Source of the DNA: Euwallacea fornicatus
Lineage: Eukaryota > Arthropoda > Insecta > Coleoptera > Curculionidae
Length of the DNA stretch: 64,000 nucleotides
NCBI RefSeq assembly: GCF_040115645.1
Contig: NC_089565.1
Coordinates: 124,001-188,000, forward strand
Reading direction: 5' to 3'
Shown here: positions 40,807-51,952 of the stretch, one piece after another
Layout: each line of letters begins with the position of its first letter
How positions within the stretch are numbered: position 1 is the first letter of the stretch
Position numbers and translations under genes: made by a program
The notes under the pieces: generated by a model
What the model saw: only the letters and a program-made list of their open reading frames with translations
Database searches by the model: none
What the model was told of the DNA's origin: nothing

Positions 40807-42701
40807 CAGGGTGTCCGGATACTCCGTGTACAACGCTCTATCAGATATAGTACAACTCATAATAAGTCGATTTAACTAGATTTGCCTTAGTACAAAAGTT
40901 AATAATAACGGAGCTACAGGGTGTCAAAGTTGAAAAAGGAAATCAGATTTTCTTTAATATCTTTTGACTTCTTCAAATTAATTGCACGAAATTTTGTATT
41001 TAGGGGTTTTTTGGGATGAGAAATTCAAATTTATAAACGATTTTGATGTATCTTCTAGAGGGCACCACAAGCGACTATTAGGACACTTTTAAACCGTCAA
41101 AACATTTTTTTGCCACAGTGTATGTCAATTTCGAATAGAAAACTATTTTATCCTATCTTTTCTGCTTAAAAAAGGTATATTTGTTAAATGTCGCTAAAGC
41201 CAACTGTTTAAAAGATATTTGCAATTTTATTAATAGATGCAACTTTTATTTCAAAGCATTTTATTACAAAAATTTCATAGGAAATGCTCGAAATGCGCAC
41301 CATTTTATTTGTATTGTAACTTAGGTTTTTTGTTGTTTCCCTGAAGTCGAATCCGGACAACTAGGACAATAGGTAATGAAGAAGCTATTTTAAATAGAGT
41401 CGAAGAAGATCCGAGAATTAGTACCAGACGTTTATAAGACAACTTAGCAGTTCCCAAAAGTACAATTCACGAAGTTTTGAAAGAACAATTATTATACCCT
41501 TTCCATATCCAAAAAGTACAAGATCTTTTACCGATGGATCTTGGAAGTCGTTTAGCTTTTTGTCATTTTATTCAAAATCTGCAGGTCCATAATCCGAACT
41601 TCAGTAAAAAAATTCTCTTCACCGACGAAGCTTGCTTTACTAGATCTGGCATAACTAACGTTCACAATGAACATGTTTATAATAATGAAAATCCGCACGC
41701 CCTCAAAGTAGTTCATCATCAACATACATTCAAAGTTAATGTATGGACCGGAATAACAGGCAATATTATTCTCGGGCCTGTTGTGATGCCAAATCGATTA
41801 AATGGACAAAGTTATTTACACTTTCTTCAAGAAACTTTACCGGACTTGTTGAAGAACATACCGTTATTAATTCGTGATGGCATGTGGCTCATGCAAGATG
41901 AGGCGCCTCCACATTATACCCTCAATATTAGACAATATTTAAATAATGCATTTCCTGGGAGATGAATTTGAAGGGGAAATGACGCTCCAGAACAATGGCC
42001 TCCACGATCTCCAGACTTGACGCCATGTGACTTTTTTTGTGGGGTTTTTTGAAATCAAAAGTTTAATCGACATCGATTGATCATATTCAAGAGTTATATA
42101 ATAGAATTTTCAATGCAGTTAACGATGTGAGAAATAGGCCAGAAGTTATGCAGAGAATGCACTTTAATTTTTTTGAAAAGAATTAATTTGTCTATGCAAG
42201 AAAATGGTGCGCATTTCGAGCATTTGCTATGAAATTTTTGTAATAAAATGCTTTGAAATAAATGTTGCATCTATTAATAAAATTGCAAATATCTTTTAAA
42301 CAGTTGGCTTTAGCGACATCTAACAAGTATACCTTTTTTAAGCAGAAAAGATACGATAAAAGATTTTTCTATTCGAAATTGACATACACTGTGGCAGAAA
42401 AAAGTTTTGACGGTTTAAAAGTGTCCTAATGGTCGCTTGTGGTGCCCTCTAGAAGATACATCAAAATCGTTTATAACTTTGAATTTCTCATCCCAAAAAA
42501 CCTCTGAATACAAAATTTCGTGCAATTAATTTGAAGAAGTCAAAAGATAGTAAAGAAAATCTGATTTCCTTTTTCAACTTTGACACCCTGTAGCTCCGTT
42601 ATTATCAAATTTTTGTACTAAGGCAAATCTAGTTAAATCGACTTATTATGAGTTGTACTATATCTGATAGAGCGTTGTACACGAAGTATCCGGACACCAT
42701 G
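40807..42701 (+). mobile_element. LT-9: DD43D element with ~490-bp TIRs
   Basis: Left end CAGGGTGTCCGGATACTCCG, right end inverse of CATGGTGTCCGGATACTTCG, beside TA. Left arm 40807 to about 41310, right arm about 42210-42701, few mismatches. The right arm includes the transposase stop region (GAHFEHLL), so the left arm carries an inverted copy of those codons. Arms share GATTTAACTAGATTTGCC and CAGGGTGTCAAAGTTGAAAA with LT-17. Confidence 0.88.
41350..42232 (+). pseudogene. LT-9 transposase (DD43D), N-terminally truncated
   Basis: The first HTH is missing. Open from MKEQLLYPFHIQKVQDLLPM (41477) to 41965: first Asp ILFTDEACFTRSG, second LMQDEAPPHYTLN. Then stops replace Trp and another residue in the RWIGRGNDAP region, and WPPRSPDLTPCDFF (third Asp) follows. 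The poly-T of DFFLWG has one T too few (7), which shifts the frame to an early stop; in the corrected frame the chain runs to MQENGAHFEHLL and TGA at 42230-42232. Confidence 0.83.
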
Positions 42702-43116
42702 TATATTGGATTGTAGAATGTGTTTTAGGCAATAGATTCTTTTAATTCATAACCTCGTTGTTTTCGTTTGGGCATATTGTATGAAACTGATGAAACCAGT
42801 AAACGAATTGACAGTGTGCAATAAAATATTACTCACCTGTGCGGTATGAAAAAAAAGTCATTTATAATAGATTAGAGTACGTGCTATTAAAAACGAGTGT
42901 ACGAACAAAAATGTTGTATGAAAATGAAGTATTTTTGTTAAATTTATTGATTAGTTTTGTTATTTATTCTTTGAAAGCTTTGTACATAAGCACGCATATT
43001 CAAAATACATTTGTTGTTAATAATAAAAAAAACAGTAAAATAAATAATTTTTTGACACCAAAAATTGCTGTTTTCCTTTATAAATCCATGTGTACGAACA
43101 AGATTGTTAGATACTG

Positions 43117-43716
43117 TACGTACAATTTCGCACAAAAGAAACGAACACAAGCAAACGTTTTTCTTTGATGTACCGACACTTTGCGGATCGTGTTCGCCCT
43201 TGTTGCAGAATCGTGCAGTTTGGGCCGCTTCAGCTCAGATTATCGTTCAAATCCAACATGCCGTGTATCAGATTTTAACGGCGCGGCGCGGCACAACGCG
43301 GCACGATCGGTCTAAGCGTGTCATCGCTGTTTGATCGTTATTCCGCACTATCAAATCAGCTGCAGGTGGATGATATAGATTTAACTCAACTGGAGGATAA
43401 CCTGTTTCGTTTAGACTTTTGCCCAAGCAATAGCGACCGTTTCAGTTCAGTTAGCATATGGATTGATTCCAATTACTATCTTTTGCCGAGATGACCAGCA
43501 GTCGAATGGGAAAAACATTTTTTATTTTGAGGTTTTCTGGCACACATTGTATTAATTATACAGAGTCTCCAATAATCAGGTGCCGAGCCTTAAACAGTGT
43601 AAGCTAACGGCAAAAATAATATCAAATTGGTAAATAAGCATATACAGACTGTTTCTAAATTATAGATTCAAATTAATGTAACAGGTAGATTATATGATTT
43701 TATTCCGGAAGTTCTA
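43117..43716. other. Unclassified sequence with a GC-rich patch
   Basis: About 600 bases without a recognised element. A local GC-rich block (about 43180-43330, with GGCGCGGCGCGGCACAACGC) stands out against the AT-rich surroundings. It could be a promoter, first exon or part of an unknown repeat. An 89-codon open frame (43065-43334) overlaps it but shows no family features. Confidence 0.4.
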
Positions 43717-44225
43717 CAAGGTGTCTCTAAAAGGTGCGGAAAAAATGCTACCGCAAATTCCTGAGGCTACAATATGATGATCTAACCTAACTTACCTCAG
43801 TCCAAAAGTGGATGATTTCGGAAATATAGAGTGTCAGAAGTTCAATTTGGTTTCAGCTTTTCAAAAATATGGTTATTTAATAACTGGTATACTATTACAA
43901 TATTCGGCTAGGGGGAGAAGGGGGGGGGGGGGGGGAACAAATTGAAATCTACTTTCGTTTTCATTGTAAAATGTAGGGGGTGCTACTCGCGGTACTTTGT
44001 ACAAATTTAAAACGAAATAACTCTTTCGAGCCACAGTGTATTTTACTTTTAAATTAAATTTCTTATTCTCCAATGTCTTTTATCTAAAAACGGTACACCT
44101 GGTAAGAGTTGATTTGAGCAACTACACGCGCCCCCTACATTTTACAATGAAAATTAAAACAGATTTCAATCCCCCCCCCCCCAACTCCCTCCCTAGCCGA
44201 ATATTGTGATAATACACTAATTTTT
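43717..44225. mobile_element. LT-10: TIR-only relative of LT-2
   Basis: Starts CAAGGTGTCTCTAAAAGGTG after TA and continues CTCAGTCCAAAAGTGGATGA, matching the LT-2 arm. Further in are two inverted arms, 43885-43990 and 44125-44222 (ATATTCGGCTAGGG, TTGTAAAATGTAGGGGGTGC), with a 16-G run at about 43919-43934 mirrored by a C run. No coding sequence. The matching right terminus is not seen. Confidence 0.6.
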
Positions 44226-44280
44226 CAAATTATGTTGTTTAAATTTGTTTACACATTTTTTGACCTAACGCACGTCTATA

Positions 44281-45292
44281 CAGGGTTACCCATGAAGTAC
44301 ATAAATGTATTTTTTCAAATAAGTGAGGTCCTAGAGATTTGTTTTCTAAGTTTTTTTTTCTATATGAACAAAATGAATATTTGATTAGTTTTTCTTAAAG
44401 TTTGTTTAAAAATATACAAAAAAGGTACTTTGTTTTAAAATTGATGACATGCACCGTTTTCGAGAAAAATTATAAAGTATGAAATAGGGTACACTGTCCA
44501 TCTGCCATTGAGTTAAGGTTTCGGATGTCTAGTGTACTATGTGTTTTTATTATTTTCTATTCTTAATCTCAGTCTCTTGGTATTCCGTCATGTTGTTCGT
44601 TTCTGACCATTTTGCATTTTTTTGTATGAGGTAATATAATAGAGGAAGTGTACAGTGGAGCAATATCTAATGAAAATTTTCGAGACAAAGAATTGAAGTT
44701 GTGTCTTCGGAGATAAAACAAAATGAGAGAAGTACAGAAAAAGTGCACTTTAACTTCCTCAAAAGAGTCAGAGCTTGTATTTGTGTTGATGAAAGACATT
44801 TTGAAAAATTTACATAGTGACGTTTGTTAAGTTTGTTTTGTTGTTGCTAGTTTATTAACTTAAATTTTTTTTCTTGTTTAAAAATGATCAAAAAACCAAA
44901 AGTATACACTACCGGTCCGCAGACAATGTAAAACTTAAAAAATTCGATTTGAGAAGCGGTAAACGAAATTTACCAAGATTTCCTTCAGAACTTATTGGAA
45001 AATTTTCGTAAGTGGCTGTAAATGTGTGTCAATTAGCGTATCGGACATGTTAAGGATATAATTTACAATGAGTACAGAATTGTCAACAATAAGGTCCATG
45101 TTTCAGCACCTGTTGTTTGAATCGCCACATTTAGTTTCTCACAGAAAGCTGTTTAAAATAGTTCAATCTCGTTGCTGGATCCTGTAACTGAGGAATTATT
45201 TAACCAAAAGGATCTCATCGACACCCCCTCCAAGGGGGGACATATGTTTATCTATCAATTCGATATTATTTTTGCACGTAGATTACCCTATT
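44281..45292 (+). mobile_element. LT-11: degenerate long-TIR remnant
   Basis: Left end CAGGGTTACCCATGAAGTAC after TA. A possible right end at about 45292 is the inverse of TAGGGTAATCTACGTG; similarity is weak. The core holds a plus-strand C-terminal transposase remnant at 44635-44818: EEVYSGAISNENFRDKELKL, then, after a frame change, FNFLKRVRACICVDERHFEK. Region 44820-45290 has no other recognisable content. Confidence 0.5.
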
Positions 45293-45504
45293 TAAGAACT
45301 AATTATGGAACACTCTGTAGTTTACTGAGAATTTTGAAGCTACAAGGCTGATTTCAATAATTGTTTGCACCATTTTCTGCTTGTTGCTATGCCTAATGGA
45401 GTTGTCAAAATTTCTGATAATTGATTTTCGATCTTTTACCACCATACATTGGATGGATTTACACCACCAAGATAAAAGTATATTGCCCGTTTTTCTTTCT
45501 GCAT

Positions 45505-46620
45505 ACAGGATGGCCGTTTGAAAAGGGAACACGCGCAGTTCTGAAGAATTAAGTGAATTTACGAAAAAATGCTAGAATGCATAAAACTTATTTCGGACCC
45601 TTTTATCTGCGACCTCTTAAACGTGAGGGTGTTCGTTCCCAAAATCTTAAACGGAAACGGGGTCGAGTGACACCTCATTTTGAAGGTAATTTAATATTCT
45701 TTATAACCTCTGAGTTTCAAGTCTCTTCTCTCAACACAACCAAAATGGCGGCTTCCCAAAATGTGCAAATTCTGCTATTCACGTTGAATTATTTTACCTG
45801 TTTCACATTGCTACGACAACAAAAAATATCTAAATCAACAATAGATATTATGTTTTATGTTTTTTAAATAAAAGTTACTATGAGTCGATTAAGTAAATCC
45901 TCAAAATGTCTACCTCCGACTTTCATACAACAAAAAAGATTTTGTTAAAACAACCGTTGAACATTTTGAAGCATCTGTGGGATGATTTGATTGCATTCGT
46001 TGATGCTAATGATCCCCTGTGTTAGCCTTCCAAAGACGTTGATTTGGTGACATAAATTGAATTTTTTAAGTATCTTCATAATAATAAAGTAAATTCAATA
46101 GAGTTAAGTTGGGAGATCGCGGAGGGCACTTCGAGGACTCTCTCCTTCCAATCAATTGCCCATGAACGTTTGATGTAAATACTGACGAACGGTCAATGCA
46201 CAATGAGGTGTCGCACCGTCTTGCTGGAATACTAAATGGTTTTCCTCTCATTGGTCGTCATTTGCAATTGTCTTTATTAATGCCAGATAAATGATGTTTT
46301 TCAATAACTCAATATGCTCTTCTCCCATCAAAATGCCAGGTGGAAAATCCGGCCCTATCCTACGATCATGAAATATTTCCGTCCACACATAATATTTTTA
46401 ATAACATTTGGTATGGACCTTGTGAAGAGTTGCAGGATCCTCATCAGACCGGTAATGGTAGTTATGTCGATCTACAGTATCGTTCGAGAAGAAAGAGCAT
46501 TCATCTGAGAAACATACATATTAAAAAGGAACAATTCGCTCTGACATACTTTCACAAAATTGCAAGAGCTGATCAAAATTGTCCTCATCAAGTTGTTGCA
46601 TTAGATGTATTTTGAATGAA
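45505..46620 (-). mobile_element. LT-12: truncated DD41D element
   Basis: Left end CAGGATGGCCGTTTGAAAAG after TA; a subterminal GGGTCGAGTGACACCTCATT block links it to LT-1, LT-13 and FB-1. The transposase is on the minus strand. Its N-terminal end, and with it the right TIR, is missing: the reading fades out near 46620, about 40 bases before LT-13 starts. Confidence 0.7.
45935..46620 (-). pseudogene. LT-12 transposase remnant (DD41D type)
   Basis: From the right: QQLDEDNFDQLLQFCESMSE, first Asp VCFSDECSFFSNDTVDRHNY, SDEDPATLHKVHT, then stops; GPDFPPGILMGEEHIELL; second Asp FQQDGATPHCALTVRQYLHQ; PPRSPNLTLLN at the third site, where both Asp residues of SPDLxPLDF read Asn; C-terminus MKVGGRHFEDLL near 45940. 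Several stops and frameshifts. No HTH is present. Confidence 0.72.
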
Positions 46621-46659
46621 TAAAATTTATATTGTTTTAAAATTACTTGAATGCTCGTA

Positions 46660-48758
46660 CAGGGTGGCGCATAGAAAACGAAACGGAGGTATTTTCGCGC
46701 ATTTAGAAATTTAAATTTAAAAAACGCTCGGATACGTCAACTTTATATCCGAGGGGGGCACATTATAAACGTTTACTCGCTCCTTTCACATCCCTAGCCG
46801 GGGTGAGTTAAATCCCTAAAATCTTAAACGGAAAGTAGGGTCGAGTAGTACCTTGTTTGAAAGGTCTTTCCATTCTCGTTAAAATGATACCCAATTTAGT
46901 TAACTTTGATTAAGCAATTTTTAAGAAGTCTGGAAAAATTAACTCAAAAGATGTATCATCTGGTATGAATTCATGATGTAAGAAATTGCTAAGGACTGTG
47001 GTAAAAATTACATTAAAGCATTTTTTTAAGATTCATGAATTCTGATAATTTCAACCACTTGGGGGGAGCGCAGCGACCCTTCTTTTTTGACTTGGCTGTA
47101 AAGGTAGACAAGAGAGATAATGCATTGTTATCATGTTTGGAATATTTTTGCACAAAATAAAAATAAACATTTATTTGGCCCTGATTGTTAGTAGTAACCA
47201 GTAATTCGTGATCAGTTTTGAATATTCTTGTACAGAAAATTTATTTTAGGATAAATTTATTTTAATTCCGTTTACGTTTCGCAAATCAAAAATAATTCAT
47301 CCGATTGCAGAAAGAGTAGAAATCATTCAATTATTTTATGAAAATCATCAGTGTGCTAATCGTACCGCCCAACTATTCAGCCAGAATCATGAAGACAATC
47401 AAGTGCAAAGAAAACGCATTTTGGAATTAGTTCATAAATTTTGTCAGACCGGCTCTGTGGCTAATAAAAAAAGAAATAATGGAAACTCTCCCAAAAATGA
47501 AACAATCGATGTTGCGGTTTTAGAACCTGTTCATCTGGATCCTACACTGAGTACTCGTCAATTGGATACTGTAACTGGAGTCAATCGACCTACTGTTCAA
47601 AGAATATTAAAGGCCCATCATTTCCATCCGTATAAGATCCACTTATTTCAATATTTGAATGAAGATGATTTTAACCCCCGTGTGCAATTTTGCAAAACTA
47701 TAAGTGAACGAGCAATTGGAAATTTCAATTATCTATTCAATATCTGTTTTTCTGATGAATGTTCTTGTTTTGTAAACGGTACAGTGAATCGTCATAACTG
47801 TCGAAATTGATCAGATGAAAATTTTAGGATTTTTCATGAGGTGCATATTCAATATCCACAAAAATTAAATGTTTTAGCTGGCATCTTTGGCAATCATCTT
47901 GTCGGTCCTTTCTTCTTACATGGAAATCTCACTAATGACATGTACTTACAATTGTTACAAGATGTAATTGAACCTGCATTAATAGAATTATTAGAAAATG
48001 ATGAAAATTACATTGAGGGCCAGTTGATATTCCAGCAGGATGGTGCCCCTCCCCATTGTGCATTACGTGTCAGAGAGTATTTAAATGAACAGTTTCCAGA
48101 TCATTTGATTGGAACAAGAAGCGATATTGAATGGCCCCCATGATTACCAGATTTACCACCTTTGGATTTTTTCCTTTGAAGTCACTTAAAAAACAAGATT
48201 TATACAACCCAACCAGACCCTTTAAAAAACCTTCGTCAAAGGATAATAAATCAATGCCGTCAAATAACACCTCAAATGGTCCAAAATGTGCGACAGCGAT
48301 TTGAGCAAAACTGGTATTACTGTCTGGAAACTGGTGATCGTCACTTCGAACACTTAATTAACTAATACGTAGATAAACAAAAATTGCTAAACGCCTTAAT
48401 TTTATTTTTACCACAGTCCTTAGCAATTTCATCACATCATCAATTCATACCAGATGATACATCTTTTGAGCTAATTTTTCCGGATTTCTTGAAAATCGCT
48501 TAATCAAAGTTGATCAAATAGGGTATCATTTTAACAAGAATGGTAAGACCTTTCAAACAAGGTACTACTCGACCCTACTTTTCATTTAAGATTTTAGGGG
48601 TTTAACTCACCCCGGCTAGCTAGCTGATGTGAAAGGAGCAAGTATACGTTTACAATGTGTCCCCCTCGGATACAAAGTCGACGCGTCCGAGCGTTTTTTA
48701 AATTTAAATTTCTAAATGCGCGGAAATGCCTCCGTTTCGTTTTTGATGCGTCACCCTG
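46660..48758 (+). mobile_element. LT-13: DD41D element with ~360-bp TIRs
   Basis: 2099 bp. Left end CAGGGTGGCGCATAGAAAAC, right end inverse of CAGGGTGACGCATCAAAAAC; TA on the right, TA-less GTA on the left. TIRs 46660-47015 and 48405-48758 show modest divergence. The core has a single-frame transposase with only point lesions. Confidence 0.88.
47292..48365 (+). pseudogene. LT-13 transposase (DD41D), killed by point changes only
   Basis: One continuous 358-codon frame with no indel. N-terminal HTH HPIAERVEIIQLFYENHQCA, second HTH STRQLDTVTGVNRPTVQRIL, first Asp NICFSDECSCF, second FQQDGAPPHCALR, third LPDLPPLDFFL, end TGDRHFEHLIN and TAA. Lesions: the expected start codon reads ATA (47292-47294), and there are TGA at 47808 (for Trp), 48141 (for Arg CGA) and 48177 (for Trp). 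Every one is a single transition. Confidence 0.88.
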
Positions 48759-49944
48759 TATGACGAATTAACCTAAAATGTTTCCTCTTCCCAAATAAGT
48801 TTGAGGTCTCCGAGAGGTTTTTTCCCAAATTCTTTCAGCCGCTCCGAACTGTGCGTGTTTCGTTTCCAAGCTTATTGGCGATTAAAGCTAAGTGACGCGC
48901 CCCTAGATGTCACAACGTCACTCTAAGAAGCTTCAGCTTCAAAGCCGGCAAAAAACAAAATCATCTTCTCGTTTTATTTTCACCAAACTAAATCAGGAAA
49001 CACCTTTCAATGGCCTGTCAAGCGACCATCGAAAAAGGCCCTTCAGCTCCTCCATCGTCACATTTAATCATGTTTCTCATTCAGCTTTACGAGCTAAACT
49101 GGATTGCCCTCATCCCAATGCCCTGCGTAGTGAGTTGCGCACATGGACTTAATAAGAAGAACTGGCAGGATGAACGAATATCTGGAAATTTGGGCCACAG
49201 TCTCGTGTGGTTTCAGGCATTATTGTTTACAAATTACGCTCCTTTGTTCCTAATAACAATTATGTATTAACTAATATTTAATCTCTCTAATAAGGAAATT
49301 GAGGTGATACGTTAAGTAAGCAGCATGCTTGTAGAAGTGAGTTCCTAATGCGTAGGTATTGGATAGATATAGAGTTTTATTCGTAAGTCTGTGAGTGCAC
49401 AAGCATGACACAATGTTGTTGTACATACTTCAGAGCCATTTTTTTATAAATAAATTATGCTTAAGCATGCATTAGCACCTATTTAATAAAATATCAAGTT
49501 GTGTGTTAAATTATTAAATATGACTGCACTCTGATTTTTGAAATCTCGATAGGGTTATTTCGACTGCAAAGCTTCGATTTCCATTTTAGTAGCAAATAAT
49601 CGTAACGTAAAACGGCCCTGTTAACAGAAATCAAAATTCTGTGCTATTACCCGCATTTCTATATTTCTTTGCCAGATTTCTTTTTAATATCGAGTCGAGA
49701 TTTCAAGGATCGGCATGTTCCGAGCACGAGACTCATCCACAAATAGATATTTAATATAACGAACAAAAATAACCAGAACACCCTGTCGGATTTTGTTGTT
49801 GGCCTTTTTTATACCATACTGGAATACCTAAAACTAAATGGATAAAGCGAAATATGAAACTCAATGAATCAATGAAACAAAGTAATAATTAGCGCGTAAT
49901 CGTAATCCCTAGTTTTTCTTACAAGAACGCTCCATTAACGTATA
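48759..49944. other. About 1.2 kb without recognised feature
   Basis: No TIRs or transposase residues seen. Open frames at 48907-49152 and 49010-49270 overlap in different frames and match nothing I recognise. The base composition at 48790-49220 is less AT-rich than its surroundings, which might mark old unique sequence or an unannotated exon. Confidence 0.4.
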
Positions 49945-51456
49945 CAGGGTGTCCCAAATAAAGTGAGTTCCATGGGGATTATGGTAGTGGTAAGAGATAC
50001 AAGGTGACTCAAATTGGGAAAAAGAAGCGCATTTTTGTGCCCATTCAGAAAATGTTCTAAATTTAAAAATATGCACAAAGTTGATAAAATATGAGCAAAA
50101 AACTGAAAACTGCGATTTTCGAAAATCATAAATTATGAGTACACTGTTTGAGTAAATTATACCAAATTTGGCAGTTCTTTATTATCGACAACTGCCAATT
50201 GAATGGCGTTTTCAGAATTTTTTCAGGCCTTCTAGATTTCGAGAAATTATATTCAACTTTGTTATTTCTTATGGTCGCCATATTGGATTTTGGTGCCATC
50301 GAATAGACAATAAAAAAAGTTTTTTAACCATGTATCACAAAGGTGCCCTTGGACCTGCCAAAGTAAGAAAAATAAATAAAAACATTTTTCACCTTAGTAG
50401 GCTTAGAAACAAGTACTTTAGTGTTGCTATGGATACTTTCGTTACATACAACGAATGTCAACAAAAAGTCTTCACTATTGCTGTATTTGAGGTCAATTTT
50501 ATTCAAATTTATTTTTCTTCAGGACCCGATAAGCAGTTGATCTAGGTATATCAATATTATATTCTATTTGACGCAGTGAGATGCGAGGGTTTTCAACAAC
50601 ACTTCCAACAACATCATTTTCAACATCTTCGTTAACCCTGCGTGTTCTGGTTTTCTTTTCAAATGATCCATACTTAAGTAGATTCACTCTAAGCCTATTA
50701 AATATTGCGTGCCCAGGTTGACGCCTCTCTGGATACCTCTGGAGATACATATTTTGAGCTCTACCTACATTTCTTCCACTTAAAATGTAACAGTTATTAA
50801 TCTGCAGCTTTTCTTGATTTGAAAACCGTTCCATAATTTTATTACTTGAAAATTTCTGCCAAATGAAAGAGTAAAACTGATAAAAATGAAATAGAAAAAA
50901 TAAAAATTGACCTCAAATACAACAATAGTGAAGACTTTTTGTTGACATTCGTTGTATGTAACGAAAGTATCCATAGCAACACTAAAGTACTTGTTTCTAA
51001 GGCTACTAAGGTGAAAAATGTGTTTATTTATTTTTCTTACTTTGGCAGGTCCAAGGGCACCTTTGTGATACATGGTTAAAAAACTTTTTTTATTGTCTAT
51101 TCGATGGCACCAAAATCCAATATGGCGACCATAAGAAATAACAAAGTTGAATATAATTTCTCGAAATCTAGAAGGCCTGAAAAAATTCTGAAAACGCCAT
51201 TCAATTGGCAGTTGTCGATAATAAAGAACTGCCAAATTTGGTACAATTTACTCAAACAGTGTACTCATAATTTATGATTTTCGAAAATCGCAGTTTTCAG
51301 TTTTTTGCTCATGTTTTGACAACTCCTGTGCATATTTTTAAATTTGGAACATGTTTTGAATGGGCACAAAAATGCGCTTCTTTTTTCTAATTTGAGTCAC
51401 CTTGTATCTCTTATCGCTTACATAATCATTGAACTCACTTTATTTGGGACACCCTG
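49945..51456 (-). mobile_element. LT-14: foldback element with ~550-bp arms and an intact DNA-binding ORF
   Basis: Ends CAGGGTGTCCCAAATAAAGT and the inverse of CAGGGTGTCCCAAATAAAGT, beside TA. Arms 49945-50503 and 50908-51456 are nearly identical over their whole length, differing at scattered single bases and one small length change. Each arm holds the same ~110-codon open frame (50168+ and 51235-) in mirror orientation. The ~400-base core encodes only the N-terminal DNA-binding part of a transposase. Confidence 0.87.
50499..50834 (-). CDS. LT-14 transposase-derived DNA-binding domain, stand-alone
   Basis: 111 codons from ATG at 50834 to a stop at 50499, no lesion. First HTH: NQEKLQINNCYILSGRNVGR with MYLQRYPERRQPGHAIFNRL (DUF4817-like). 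KKTRTRR basic linker. Second HTH: NPRISLRQIEYNIDIPRSTA then YRVLKKNKF. It ends where the catalytic domain should start; none of the three catalytic Asp residues exists. It might be a remnant, or a small protein that binds the TIRs and represses transposition; the latter is inference. No promoter evidence. Confidence 0.6.
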   Translation of the reverse strand: MERFSNQEKLQINNCYILSGRNVGRAQNMYLQRYPERRQPGHAIFNRLRVNLLKYGSFEKKTRTRRVNEDVENDVVGSVVENPRISLRQIEYNIDIPRSTAYRVLKKNKFE

Positions 51457-51952
51457 TATACAGGGTTATTTAGATTCGACGCTCATCATTGGGATCTCAG
51501 TAACCATAAAAGGTAAGAGATAGATTAAAGTTGGGCAAAGTCATGTAATTTGGAGCTCAATAAAATGCTTTTTCAAAATTTGAAAAATTTCAATTACTTT
51601 CCGAGGTATCCGGAACAAACGAAATTTTGAAAAAAAGCTTCTTTTCTTTACTGAGATTATTTGAAGAGATAATTAAAAACGAATGTCACATCACCATTGT
51701 CACTTTTTCTCGTCTACAAAGTGATGTTATCATATTTTCAATTTGAGGTTTAAGTTTCCTGCAATCATCATCAAATTTGTTTTTTCTAATGAGCGCCATC
51801 TTGGATTTTTACATTTTTGAATTCAGTTTATTTTTTTGATTATTACGTCGTATCATGCTTTAATGTTCAGTATTTCACTTTGCTCAAAGTATTCAAAAAA
51901 TTGATTTTAATGAAATGATGTATCACACATAAATGTTTTCTGATGTTTAATA

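Larger units (their letters stand above)
36458..43116 (-). mobile_element. Tc1-I: Tc1-like element hosting LT-8, Tc1-J and LT-9
   Basis: Left end CAGTATCTGACAATCTTGTT and right end the inverse of CAGTATCTAACAATCTTGTT, beside TA. Long TIRs of about 230 bp: left 36458-36581 continuing at 38142-38245 after LT-8; right 42885-43116. Shared blocks are AACAACAAATGTATTTTGAA and AAGCTTTCAAAGAATAAATA. After removing the three inserts about 1.6 kb remains, the usual Tc1 length. Confidence 0.82.

Noticed and set aside
36458..43116. A single 6.7-kb giant transposon with cargo (Tc1-I ends as ends of a large unit)
   Set aside because: The interior resolves into three separate elements with their own ends and TA repeats; the remainder is an ordinary ~1.6-kb Tc1 copy.
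49010..49270. Possible host gene in 48907-49270
   Set aside because: Overlapping frames, no family signature, no splice pattern I could trust; left as unassigned sequence.
50168..50545. Host protein-coding gene from the 125-codon frame
   Set aside because: The same frame appears mirrored in the other arm of LT-14 and overlaps the inverted repeat only; no known domain.
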